A stretch of 64,000 bases of DNA from Isoetes taiwanensis. Taxonomy: Eukaryota; Streptophyta; Lycopodiopsida; Isoetales; Isoetaceae. Positions within the stretch are counted from its first letter, which is position 1; each line of letters opens with the position of its first letter. The notes under the pieces were generated by a model that searched no databases, was not told the origin of the DNA, and saw only the letters and a program-made list of their open reading frames with translations. Where the stretch lies: NCBI GenBank assembly GCA_021234155.1, contig JAJEKV010000078.1, forward strand, positions 1,304,001-1,368,000, in the 5' to 3' direction. Both the position numbers and the translations under genes were made by a program. Positions 53,260 to 64,000 of the stretch are shown one piece after another.

Positions 53260-54776
53260 TTAATACTTCAGATCGTTTTTCCATCTCTATATACACTACA
53301 ATCGAGGGAACTAATTCGCCAATGGCAAAAAAGGATTCTTCAAATAATTTACGCATTCAAATAATTTGTGATTCTTCATCCTATTGACGCATGATTTTAG
53401 GAATGAATGTCAGCATTGTAATCTTGAGAAGTGATAGGAAAACAAAATTTGCATTCCATGCTCATATACTACTAATATAGTTAAAAGATTGCCCTTGGCA
53501 TGCCTCTTTATGACCAGCGCCTAGGAGGTTGCTTGAAGTAACTTATGTAACTTGGCCTTTATTTTTTATTCTTTGGTTGTGCAATCATGATCAGTTTAAT
53601 GCCTAATGTTGGTTGTCATGCAGACATAGTACCATGATGTGCAGAACCTGCTAAAGTACTCCTACAGATAATTTGCTATCTATTTTTTCTCAGTTCTAAT
53701 CTGAAAGGGTTATGCTTCTAACATGTCCCGATGCCTAAAAATACGTTATCTACATGTTGCAATGCCTGAAAGTATATTTCTATTTTGGAAGCAGATAAAG
53801 CATGTCCTAACTTTGAAGGAATGTTTAATTTTATATATTTTTAATAGAGAACTATAGAGATGTCCCGCATGAAAATGAAGATGTAGTGCACACAAGACAT
53901 ATTGTTTACTTTTTGGCATCTAAAACAATTGAAAAGTCTAAATTTAACAACGTAGGCCTTGGACAAAAAGGACTCCTGCATCATAAAAGATTCGTAATTT
54001 GAAGTACATTTGAAGCTTTTTTTCCCCCACGCCGAGAGCATTTATAAACCTTAGTAATGTTATACAACAATATGACTGAAACTTCTCTTCTAAATAAACC
54101 TTACGAGTGTATTATGCCGCGTTTCTCACAGCCAATCTATACTCTTCATTTGCACAAGATGACATGTTCTAAGATTATATGCATGTCAAAATTTGTTGTG
54201 GAACATGTCAACTAGGACAAAACAATGCCATATTTGAGTGGCCCAATTTATGTATGGAGGAATGTCAGGACTCCATTTTGGGGGACCCCTACAAGATAGA
54301 AGTGAATTATACTTAGTCTACATTTGGTTGTAGTAGATGTACATGTATGCACACTCTCAATCGAAGTCAATTGATAATTAACAATATAAAGAAACATGTA
54401 TATATGGTTTCTGACTATCAAAGTTATTAATAATAGCGAGAGCTTGCATCTCAACTCACATATTAGCACTCCATTCTATATGTGGACACATACTATCTAC
54501 ATTCCATCTGTCAAATCCATTACATCTACCCATTCTACACAACTGCGACTAATGCCCATAAATGCATTCCTCACGTATATGACTAATGCCCGGCATCGCC
54601 GGGCACACGTTTCTAGTGTAAATAAAGATTGGATTCTTTACCGTGTTATATAGGTTACAAGTTGCATAAGATATTTAATTAGCACAACCTCCCTTGTCAA
54701 GTGCTAGTAGTAATGTAATGAAACCAACAGGATCCCAAGCTGCCTCGGAGAGGCCAGCTTGGCAAGCCCATTACAG
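53260..54776. other. AT-rich sequence without recognised gene
   Basis: Short frames only. It ends where the second copy of the duplicated block begins (AGAGGATGAGGCATCAGAGA). Confidence 0.45.
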
Positions 54777-57690
54777 AGAGGATGAGGCATCAGAGAGGCA
54801 ACCTGCAACTTGAGGGTTTCTAATTCAGCATCCAGAGTGATCTTTTATTTTGTAGCCTCTTAGAGGTAGCCCTCAAGGGCCTGGATCCTGGTGTGAGCTT
54901 CAACCTACATGGATTCTAATGTGCAATGCACCTTTGATATGTGACGTTGGCATGTGCCTGAGTGCTGCATTCTTGAGAATGTGAATGTATTCATTTCCCC
55001 TGACCAACAGTTGATCTTTGGCCCTATCACTAGCCGTGATACATTCGAACTCAGAATTGAGAGGCCGTAAAGACTTTGCACGGTAGACTGTCCTTGTTCT
55101 TGCTGAAGTTTCTCCCTAAGATCGGCCAGAGTGGCACTAAAATGCAGATGAGCATTTTGAAGCTAGGATTCAAGATCGGAATTGACAATATGAATCAAGC
55201 GTGTCATTTTTACGATGAAGTGCATCTGCGAAGTCAAGCTGAAATGAACAGCATTCATAAGTCTTTCCTTGTTATAAACATAGAAAAGACCGAAGGTGGC
55301 AAGACAAAACTGTATAATACAAGCTAGTATAAATTCATATATTATAGAGGTGTTGATGTGGCACCACCCATTTGGGTGGAGAAACCTAAACATGCCGAAG
55401 CTTTTGCTTCATGGTCTGATACATGGCCGATCAAGGCAGTGTGATGCAAGGGTAGTGATTTGAGGTCAAGATTGACTTGGAAAGCATGGATCTGGCGAAA
55501 TCAGAAATCTGGATGTTGCCAGATGCTTCCAACACCAGGGTTGGTGTCTTATAAAAGATTCGGGGGTCAGAGAGGGCGAGCACAATTATGGAGAGAGAGC
55601 AATAGTGCTTGAGATATTGAACTGCTATGATTCCTGCCAGCATCTGAGAGAGCGGGCTTTTCTGCACTAGTGGGAAAGTCAGGGACTCCAAGAGAGTGGA
55701 GGTTAGTGCCGGATGGGATATCGGCGGTGATGAAGCCCAAGTTTGTAATACTCCTGTAAATCTTATAACTGAGGACTGCAACTCTGAACATTTTGCTGGC
55801 ATTCATACAGGGCCTCGCGTGAATGCCTATGCATGGATGGCTAGTCAGCCTTTCGAGAAGACGAGGGGTATGAATCGTGATATTGAATAGTATAAGAAAA
55901 AGTATCAGGAACTTCAATAAAATCAGGTGAGGAAATTGGGACCTATGCAGGAGGCGACACAGGCACTTCTTCCATTTGCTATGTGTGTTGAGGGATCTGA
56001 TGTGGTCCAGAGAAAGACATTCAAGGTACTGATAATCTATGGATTTTGACTATCTGAAATACATGAAGAAGAAGTTCTAGAAGGTGGTGCGAAGAGTGTA
56101 CTAGGATCCATGGGTGGCATACAATAATTAACAAGTGCTTGGAAGTGTGCTTCTATGGCCGAGACACGGCCTTCAATGTCAGGATCTTTCCAAAGACATT
56201 AGAGTTCTGCCAAGAGTCAGTGAAACATGAGGTGTGGCAAATCAATATTTACTTTGGCATAGATGGCAGCATGCACAATGGTATAAAAGTACTTGCTTAT
56301 AGTTGTCTTCTTCACAAGATGGTCGAAGAACTTATACCATAAAATCTTGACAAAACCATCATAAGATTTATCAACTAACCCAAGACTAAGTTTTGTGTTT
56401 TTAAGGCATCTTGCTATATGAGGAAATATCATAACTCTGTAAATCCGAATAACCTAAGGGCTTTGTGCGCTTAGGAGGTGAAATATCTCTGAAATAAGTG
56501 CATGGTTGGAATGGATGTCGATGCCACAACAGATGTCATGTATTCAGCGTCATTCCAGATCAAAGTGGTGACGAACTACACCATTTGTTTTAACTTAGGA
56601 GAAGGCAATTCCTCGTCTAAAAAACTTCAAAACCTATTTTTTGAGCAATACAATGATTACGTACAATGAGAGGAGTATCCGAACTAGCAGTCATGAAACT
56701 GATTTTTGCAAAGAAATCCATTGAAGTTGTTGCATGCAAAGCATGAGGTCGAAAGACGAGGCCATGGCAATAGTGAAAGAGATTGAGTGTTTGGCGATGG
56801 CACAGGTGAAAGAACTCGAAGGCACAAAAGACAATGGGGTTCATGACAATTGAAAGCAAGTTTTAGTGCGAAGGGAAGGATGAATCAGGGTCGTTGAAAT
56901 TGGGCAGGTGTTCGGGAAGGATGAATTAGGGCCGTTGAAATTGGACAGGTGGTTGCATCTGATGAGCCGAAGAAAAGGAGTGAAATTTTTTCTAAGTTCA
57001 GATGAGGTATTGCTTAACTGGTTATAGAGTAGAAGAAGTAAAATGGTACAATATGAGATACATCGGCAAACTGATGTTGATTTGATACTGCCGTAGAAGA
57101 ATGTTGTAGTTTGGCACATTTAAGAGTGGTGACTCAAGGAAGCAATGGTCATGATTGAAAGATATGGCAGTCCATACGGGCAGAGGTAGGATATTAATGA
57201 TGCAATGTGATACAGAAATATCTTCGCACCTATTTTTTATTACGGTATTGAACGACTAGATTTGGATAAAACTTGTGAGATTTTGCCTATTTTTCCAGAA
57301 GGGGTAGTCAGCTGGCCTATAAAAGGAAATGCCAGGAATGCAAGAAGTCACAACAGCTGCTCCGTGGAGATGAACAATACCATGACATTGCAATTCCTAG
57401 AATGAATCACTTGCTATATGAATCATATAGATATTTGGAAGCCAAATAATTGCGGGATTCCATTGGATGGCTGGATGATGGGGGTGGCCGAAAATTTCCA
57501 CTCTAGCTTTGATTATCTTGACGTTGTTCTGCATCTGCCCTGGATAGAATATATCCTACGACCATGTGCGGCTCCAAATCCAGAATAGGAGCTAGAGTAT
57601 TAGAATAGTAGCAACGACTATGTAATTTTGTAAATCCTTTGTGAACATAATAAAATGCCCAATTGATTTAGCCTTCTGGTATCTCGGGTG
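54777..57690 (-). repeat. Duplicated segment next to gypsy pol, copy 2
   Basis: Counterpart of 17340-20075. It has about 60 bp (near 54925-54970) and about 70 bp (near 55385-55500) that copy 1 lacks. The coiled-coil-like frame (ATLADLREKLQQEQ) and the 41-bp tandem pair are present. Confidence 0.7.
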
Positions 57691-57699
57691 TGCCTAGAC

Positions 57700-58610
57700 T
57701 TGCATTTATGTAAAAACAATTTGGTCTGAACCCATCAACAAAGGAAGATAAAAGAGTGTCATCAATTCTGCTACCTGAAAAAACACTAGGTTAAATCACT
57801 CGTACAATTTCATAAGGTTTGAGCTAGTGAAATTGCCATGAATTAAGTATCCTTGTTGAAACATTTTTGTTTAATTCTATTATGCCATGATTTCTTCAAC
57901 TGGTTCATAATATATTTAAACGGCATCAAGGCTTCTTGCCCATAAACTAACTTGAATGAGTCAGTCCCGTGGCAATTTTATAGGTCATATTGTAAGCATA
58001 TAAACCTGTAGGAAGTTTTTTATGCCAATCTTTCTTTGGAACATCATAAAATTTTTCTAAAATGGTGATCGGGGTCTTTTTGGTATTGTCTGCTAAGCCA
58101 TTCCTTTGAGGGTAATAAGATGTGCTTTTTCGATGGTGTATATCCAAGTAGTCTATGAGCTCTTTAATGAGGTGTAAGTCACGAAGTGATCTCCACGATC
58201 CTATGTAGTTTTGTGGGACAATCAAAGCATGTATGGCATGCATGAACAATACTCATGCCATTCTGGCAGTCGTGTTATCCGACAGAGCACAGGTTTCAGC
58301 CCACTTATATGTGAGAACTAAGATATATCGAGCGCTTGTGTTTCAAGCAAGTGGATCAATAGATCCAACAAAGTCCATGTCCCATTTGCTAAAGGGAAGT
58401 GATGCGGCTATAGGCGTTAATGGAAGAGCATCACAGGCGTGGGTCAACCTACCACTTGACAAGCATCATAAGTACGGGCTTGAGCTTGTGCGTCCTTGAA
58501 CAGCATGGGCCAAAAATATCCTGTCAAAAGTATTTTTTGGACTGTGTTATCATCGCTAAAATAACCACCCCCAAGACCTTCAGGGATTGGTGAACAATAT
58601 TTGAATTTCA
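57700..58610 (-). pseudogene. Integrase of gypsy copy 2
   Basis: The finger is nearly complete: GGYFSDDNTVQKILLTGYFW, PMLFKDAQAQARTYDACQ (His of GGHF changed to Tyr). The core has HRKSTSYYPQRNGLADNTKK and LPTGLYAYNMTYKIATGLTH; the catalytic Glu position is Asp, and the usual second catalytic Asp block (SDRG) is not readable. The C-terminal domain follows to about 57700. Confidence 0.85.
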
Positions 58611-59037
58611 TGCAGTAAAATACAACGACATAAAACCATGTTCTTACCTCATTTCTAAAGATGTCCAGCAACCATGGTGTAGTCAGGGACTTCACAGAGA
58701 AATTATGGATGGCGTGCTCAAAGTTTTTCAGGAAACATGCTGGTGTCTTCTGGAGGGAAAGTGCTAGAGAGTAAATATTGTTGGTAATCATAGAACCAGT
58801 GTGGAGTGGCCATGACCAGGAAGGGTAGAGCAGAGGGGAAAGTGTTAGAGATCCCTGAAGAAGGATCATCTATATGAATGCATGAAAGATAATCTGGGAG
58901 AGTATATATCAAAGGGAGCAAATTCTTGCAACCGAAGGACGAACGAGTAATGCGCCTATGGGCAAGGTCTTGTTGATAAGGTACATGCATGCTTGATGAT
59001 CCACAGAGAATTTAATCTGGTTGTTCGAAAGATAATG

Positions 59038-59499
59038 TCAAAAACATTGAACACGGAAAATGAGACCCAATTTCGCGATTGAGTGATTCTTTTCAACAGG
59101 ATTTAACTTTCTACTGATAAAGCATATAGGTTTGTCCTGGTGCAGTGCATGTTCTTGAGACAAAATAGCACAAATGGCAAATCCAAATAAATCCACATGG
59201 ATGTGAAAGTATTCGTTCCAATGAGGAGGAACTAGAACAAATGCTTGGGTAATCAATACCTCTAGCTCTTGAAAAGCGGCTTCTACTTGGGGACTCCAAA
59301 CCCAAATAGATTTCTCATCCCTAAGCTTGTGAATGCGTGCAGCTTCAGCAGTTAAACCTAGAATGAAGGTGGAATAATGATTGTCTTCGCCAAGAAAGGA
59401 CATGGTTTCCTTGATGTTGGTAGGTGTCTGAGCTTTGAGTACACAACTGATTTTTGCTAGATCCTTGGTGATGCCATATTGGCTAATCACATGTCCCAA
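59038..59499 (-). pseudogene. RT thumb and RNase H of gypsy copy 2
   Basis: 153 open codons: MGHVISQYGITKDLAKISCV, SFLGEDNHYSTFILGLTAEA, FHIHVDLFGFAICAILSQEH, ICFISRKLNPVEKNHSIAKL. These are the gypsy connection/RNase H blocks in correct order. Continues in other frames to about 58900 (RNase H end). Confidence 0.9.
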
Positions 59500-59539
59500 A
59501 GGAAAAACAGAGGTGACACAAAAAATGCACTTGTCTAGT

Positions 59540-59870
59540 TTAAACTGATGTCAAAATCATCACATCTTTGAAAGACAAGGAACTGTAAGCAGAAAAATCA
59601 CTTGAAAAACTTGGAGAAAGTCATTTTCTTTCATGTAAGTCTCGAAAATGGAATGTGTAATGCGTTGAAAAAGTAGAGGATTAGTTTGATCAACCAAAGG
59701 GACCACTTTGTAGATAAAGATACCCCAGGGCATGGTGAATGTGGTCTTGAGCTGATCTTCTGACCTAAGGGAGATTTGATCCTATCCTGAGAATTCTTCC
59801 ACAAATGAGTACATTTCATGGCCTACAACTTCTTCAAGAACTTGATCTATATGTATTTTCTACGGGAAAA
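59540..59870 (-). pseudogene. Reverse transcriptase palm of gypsy copy 2
   Basis: Same blocks as 21955-22262 but split by frame changes; the catalytic DD block is deleted by a small indel (VFQ, then out of frame). Confidence 0.75.
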
Positions 59871-59997
59871 CATATGCCATATCATAATATACTTGAAAAG
59901 AGGCAAGGCAGGATTTTGATTAGGGTGTTATTCCCGAGGGATTTCCCTCATTCTTGGTTGAGCACATCAAAGGCAGATGTGCTCGAATGCTGACATG

Positions 59998-60005
59998 TAT
60001 AAATA
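59998..60005 (+). promoter_or_regulatory. TATA box of H3-like gene, copy 2
   Basis: TATAAATA, 67 bases before ATG 60072, as in copy 1. Confidence 0.55.
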
Positions 60006-60131
60006 AGAGTGGAGAAGACGTTGGGCCTGCATCAGGACAAACAGAGCCTCAAGAATAGGATTAAACACAGGATGACCTCAAACCCGGCACAAGTTCCTAC
60101 AGTAAAACTAAGAGTACTCCTAAGGAGCACA

Positions 60132-60143
60132 AATATGTAGCAA
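60132..60143. repeat. Left 12-bp target-site duplication of SINE-like insert
   Basis: AATATGTAGCAA, repeated exactly at 60572-60583. Confidence 0.85.
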
Positions 60144-60571
60144 AATAACAGGGGGTTCAGGGGGATTTGATAAGGATGTAAAAATAACAATTCCTGAAAC
60201 CATAGTCCATATATCCCTAAAACAATCGAATAGATTGTTATAAGAAAAACCATAGATTCAAGATAAAAAATAATCGCATTAGCTCACTGGGTATATTGGT
60301 TAAAGTAGTCTTAGTTAGGATATTGAATTATTTTGGTAGAGATTCGAGCTCCCGTATTTTATATTCTAAAATCTTAGGCAAAGTCGTATAGAGGTTTGAT
60401 ATTCCCTCAAAAACTTAGGCGAGATCATATTTCATATTTAAAAATCATAGGCGCCTCCAATCATAAATGACTATAAGCGAAACGAGAGGTGCCTAGGGGC
60501 CCCAACATACGATCTGTGTCGTATGATCGATGAATCTGACGACTGTGGTAGTCCAGGTGCATCTCGTTTAG
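60144..60571 (+). mobile_element. SINE-like insert with tRNA-type pol III boxes, 428 bp
   Basis: Bounded by an exact 12-bp duplication typical of target-primed reverse transcription. It contains an A-box-like TTAGCTCACTGGGTATATTGG (60279-60299) and a B-box-like GATTCGAGCTCCCG (60341-60354) at tRNA-like spacing. Unlike an ordinary SINE the boxes are about 135 bp from the left end, and there is no clear A-rich tail at the right end, so it may be a compound or dimeric element. Confidence 0.6.
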
Positions 60572-60583
60572 AATATGTAGCAA
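60572..60583. repeat. Right 12-bp target-site duplication of SINE-like insert
   Basis: AATATGTAGCAA, identical to 60132-60143. Confidence 0.85.
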
Positions 60584-61714
60584 GAGGCAGAGGAGACATA
60601 TGTCACGAGAACAAAGATTTTGCATCGTATTCCTAAGGTAGTGGCTTGACAGGACATTATGAAGAGGAAGAAGCATTGGTTCCGACCCTGCACCATGGCA
60701 TTGAGGGAAATTCGAAAGTACCAACGGCCTATTGAACTTCTGATCAAGAAACTCCCATAACAAAGGCCTGATGGGTGGGTGGGTAGGTAGGTAAGTATTA
60801 TTTTAAAGTCATGAGGATCCTACAGTGGACCATGGGACACATCCATTCATAATGCGACTCTGGGCAGTCTTGAAATCAAGAGATACATGTCATAGGACTA
60901 GTGTGCCAAGGAGATTGTTAATAATGTGAAGACCAACCTGCGCTTTCAGGGGATCGCCATAGCAGCTCTACAAGAGGTTGCAAAGGACTTCTTGGTAGGC
61001 TTGTTGGATGACACCAATCTGTGCCATCCATGCTAAGAGGATCACAATAATGCCTAAGGATTGGTCAGAAGAATTAGAGGTGAAAGATATTACTATATCT
61101 TCATTGTACAAATTTTATAAAATCTTTTTTTAATATGGAGGATCTTAATTCTGAATATGTAAGAGTCCCTTTAGTTTTGGGTAAACTAATAAACAAATAA
61201 TAATAAGATACTAAAAAAACTAGCAAAAAGGAGAAACATTTTAGGCTTGAATTTGGTTTTTTTTATTGTTAGATTGTTGAGGTTAATAGACAAGTCATTA
61301 GTGAAAGGGATATTCAAACTAGGGTTTATATAAAAGAATGAAAATCAATATGTAAAGAGAATGTGAATTGGACTTGATAATTTGAGGCCGATAGTTTTTG
61401 AAATAATTTATTTATTGTAATAATATTTGCAATTCAAAATTCAAGTAGATCTATTACATAGCATTTACAATGGTTAGTGGGGAGTATATCGTATAGAAAT
61501 ACATAGAAATGATAATAGGTTGTGTAGGGCAGAGTTTTAGGGGTTTAGGATTAACTTTCCCGTGCATACCTCGAGGGTTTCAGCTATCCCAGATTTAGAA
61601 AGGAAGAGACGAGTTAAGGATTTACAAGGGGATGTGCTGGTAGCCACAATTGCTGCTTGGAGATGGCCGCCTATTGCTTTAACCCAGCCTGTTTTATCCG
61701 CTTTCTTATGATTT

Positions 61715-61951
61715 TTGAAGCAACTAGCTCTGGCCGAGTTTTGGAAAGCGGGACCTTGCTGTTGGGGTTCAGAAGGCCGGGTTTGGAAGATGCCTATTTG
61801 TTGTGAGGAAGGCCAGGTTCAGAATCATTTGTTTCAATGCATTGCTTGTGTCACTTCAGAGCATCTTGAACAAAGCCCCCAGTTCAACAAAGGGAAGGTA
61901 GATGCTCTATTTTACTTTGTACTGGGTGAATCTGTGTTCTTATTTGAGTGA
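61715..61951 (+). CDS. Conserved short frame of the repeat unit, copy D (78 codons)
   Basis: Reads LAEFWKAGPCCWGSEGRVWK, MPICCEEGQVQNHLFQCIAC, VTSEHLEQSPQFNKGKVDAL. Same frame as 44009-44254, with extra upstream sequence. Cys-rich, no signal peptide, family unknown. Confidence 0.4.
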   Translation: MKQLALAEFWKAGPCCWGSEGRVWKMPICCEEGQVQNHLFQCIACVTSEHLEQSPQFNKGKVDALFYFVLGESVFLFE

Positions 61952-62486
61952 TTTAGAAGTAGATAGGCGAAGGAAAATGATCTGTACATGAAAAAAAAAT
62001 TAAAAAAATAAAATAAAATAAAAATTGTTATATGCTTGTGTTGTCTGCCATCTTCTTGAATGCCTATGCATATTGCATAGGAAGGGAGGTTCGATTCCCT
62101 TGGTTTGATTCTATGCTGCATGTTCTTCTTGTATGCAAATTATATGCTGCTTGTTCTATGCAAGAGAGGTTTAGTGGAAAATGCAAGGCCTCCACAGGTT
62201 GATAAGTTTTTAGAAGAAGAGATGTATTTGTATTCTAAAGGAGAGATATATTTGTATTCTAGAAGTCAGCTCGGCTCGGTTGCATTCATAAAGTTGGATT
62301 GACCCTAAAAAATAGAGCCACATAAGCGTGAATGCTTACACGGGCAGCTAGGATCGTGTGCCTTGGCATATCCCATGGAACATCCTTCAATCTAATTGCT
62401 AAAAACCCATAATACATGAGTTCACCCATGACACATAACAAAAGAAATATAGTGGGCAAATGAAATGTAAATTTATGTAGAAAATG

Positions 62487-62840
62487 TCTTCTTAGCAACC
62501 GCCACTAATAACAATTTGAGCCTGCAAGTGTAGCACAAAATTTGAGTTGTTAATGTAACCTGTAGCAAGTACTGCCTGCGAAACATAGTACCAATATAAC
62601 CTGTTAGCATAATTTGCTAACTGATTGTCTGCAAACATAGTACCAAATGCGTAACTCGTTAGCATCAACTACTGAACTTGCACGACCAAACATTACTGCG
62701 CTGTACTTTTCGCTGATGCCAAGCCCAAAAAATTCTAGCTTGAAATATCACACTAATAAAGAGACGAATCAAAGCAAGATGGAATGTAATCCTCCACACC
62801 TGCTACATTAACCTTTGTCTTCAATATAGAAGCATAAAAT
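62487..62840. repeat. Extra segment in unit D with an internal 60-bp-period repeat
   Basis: Absent from units A-C at the matching place (GTAGAAAATG...GAGAAAGAGCAACG). It contains AACATAGTACCAA and GTTAGCAT motifs twice at about 60-bp spacing. No target duplication is seen, so insertion in D or loss in the others are both possible. Confidence 0.6.
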
Positions 62841-63852
62841 AAGAGAAAAAGCAACGAGGGGCATAGGCAAATTTAAGCGTTGAATCTGTTAAATCTGTTG
62901 ATTACAGTATTGGAAACTTGCAAGGCATAGGATGCGTGACAGATTACCAGCTTCAAAAGGTCAGACGGATCGATACAATATGATCACTAAATTGAGCAAT
63001 TCAGTGTGCATTGTGCAACATGTAGCTGAAGTACAATCTACGATTATGTTGCGCTAGAGCATGTACCATTAGGCTCCTAGAAAGCAGAATGCTAAAGCAA
63101 GAACAAGAAAAGCATTAATAAAGCTAAAACGTAATCTCTTTTGTTGGTCAAGATGCTGTGAGTTTGGAACGCAAGCGCATGGAAATCATTCTTGATGACA
63201 TAAGCAGCTATTTGTCCATCACAACCATATCGAAAATTTATTGTATGTTCAAATAAAGGGAAACAAACTTTGCATAACAGCAATAGGACCCAACATAAAG
63301 AGTTTGAAAAATGTTAGAAAAGAGTAGAGAAACCTCGTGGTAATTCTCATAATACATTCTACTTATTAAATCCAGCTGGAGACATTAGAAGCACACAATT
63401 TGCTTCTGATCATTGGTTCAAACAACAAAGGATGGAATGTAAAGAAAATCTATGCATTCTCAATGTCACGTATAAAAGTTGAGAATTTCTAATGGGTGTC
63501 ACTTCTGCATAGGGGAAAGTTAGTAATCATTCTCACAAACTCTTCATCACATGCATAATGCTTTTTGTGGATGGCATTTCATGAGCTCTCATCTACAAAA
63601 GAAACGTTGAAGCTCAACAAGCTCTTAACAACATGCCAATCGATTTCTTTGGGAATTTTTTTTTTTTTTTTTTTTTGGGGGATTACGAAGTCTACGAGAA
63701 AAATAGTTCATTGTAGTCATTAAACAAGACTTGGATTTCCCTTGTTAAACATATAGTTCGATTTATTGCCGCTATAAGCCGAGCATATCATTGTCATTCC
63801 CATCTAAGGGCCTCATCTCTTGTCATTGAGAACCTGAGGCTTGTACACTTGT

Positions 63853-64000
63853 TCGGATGGCCATAAATCTACTCAGGGATGTGGTTAACGGGACACATGT
63901 AAGGGTTAACCATCCGCGCTACAATTTCAAGCTCAAAAGACAACGGTTTTACGCATGTTTTTTCACCGATCTTGCTTGATCCGTGCTCAAATCATCATGC
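63853..64000. other. Right-edge sequence outside the repeat unit
   Basis: Unique sequence within this window, no recognised feature. Confidence 0.4.

Larger units (their letters stand above)
57690..59870 (-). mobile_element. Ty3/gypsy LTR-retrotransposon pol remnant, copy 2
   Basis: Same truncated RT-RNase H-integrase block as copy 1, again adjoining the H3-like promoter on its 5' side. The RNase H part is better kept than in copy 1 (59038-59499), the RT palm worse. Confidence 0.85.
60072..61061 (+). pseudogene. Histone H3-variant-like gene, copy 2, split by an insertion
   Basis: Starts [20 protein letters not shown], then meets a stop at the insertion point. After the 428-bp insert it resumes with the alpha-N region ([20 protein letters not shown]; the FQR after it is disrupted by TAA). 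The second exon (from about 60903) is better than in copy 1: [40 protein letters not shown]. The two-base loss after DDTNL and the ending KRITIMPKD are shared with copy 1. Pseudogene. Confidence 0.75.
61080..63852. repeat. Large repeat unit, copy D (partial)
   Basis: Parallel to unit A from 23080 to about 25395. It has two stretches not present in A-C: about 70 bp at 61662-61733 and about 350 bp at 62487-62840. Similarity ends at about 63852, well before the cysteine-rich gene. Confidence 0.85.

Noticed and set aside
60279-60354. Functional tRNA gene
   Set aside because: A- and B-box-like motifs are present, but the sequence between and around them cannot fold into the acceptor and anticodon stems of a tRNA; better read as part of a SINE-like insert.
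1-64000. CRISPR array, rRNA genes, prokaryotic operons
   Set aside because: No regularly spaced short repeats with unique spacers, no rRNA-like conserved sequence, and the coding content and introns are those of a plant nuclear genome.

Overview
This is nuclear DNA of a land plant, most likely a fern or another early-diverging vascular plant. Two long intronless PLS-class PPR genes, a plant-type cytochrome bc1 assembly gene with spliceosomal introns, and a dense load of plant transposons (Ty3/gypsy pol, a RepHel Helitron, a hAT-like element, a SINE-like insert) point this way. The fern guess rests only on the style of the PPR repeats and the repeat load, and is an inference.

Layout. 1-6400: the 3' end of a protein kinase reading frame at the left edge, then AT-rich sequence with small repeats, a GAATA microsatellite that may be a LINE tail, a hairpin and a 50-bp direct repeat. 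6436-11581: two tail-to-tail PPR genes (530 aa on +, 806 aa on -), both ending in the E domains without a DYW domain, separated by a long foldback hairpin. 12116-12912: a damaged UQCC1/CBP3 homologue. 13000-17300: T-rich, intron-like sequence without a recognised gene.

17340-49370 and 54777-63850 are repeats. A block made of an unknown minus-strand segment, a dead gypsy pol and a histone H3-variant-like gene occurs at 17340-23077 and again at 54777-61061. Each block is followed by a copy of a multi-kilobase unit, A (23080-29400) and D (61080-63852). Two more copies, B and C, follow A in tandem. A, B and C each carry a small TATA-driven gene for a secreted cysteine-rich, proline-rich protein; only copy A keeps an undamaged N-terminal part. 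B is split by a 9,144-bp Helitron (33418-42561) whose ends and A/T target site are intact but whose Rep-helicase frame is broken. C is split by a 1,446-bp hAT-like element with an 8-bp target duplication. The second H3-like copy is split by a 428-bp SINE-like insert with a 12-bp target duplication. 49370-54770 is unique sequence holding exon-like pieces of an unrecognised plus-strand gene.

Main observations: (1) differences between units A-D fall strikingly often on CAG/CTG trinucleotides, the CHG methylation context, which may be biology or a base-calling artefact and bears on how broken these genes really are; (2) the paired H3-variant-like genes have an N-terminal tail unlike canonical H3; (3) the Helitron carries extra unrecognised reading frames; (4) there is a small family of cysteine-rich secreted proteins. 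No rRNA, tRNA gene or CRISPR array was recognised.
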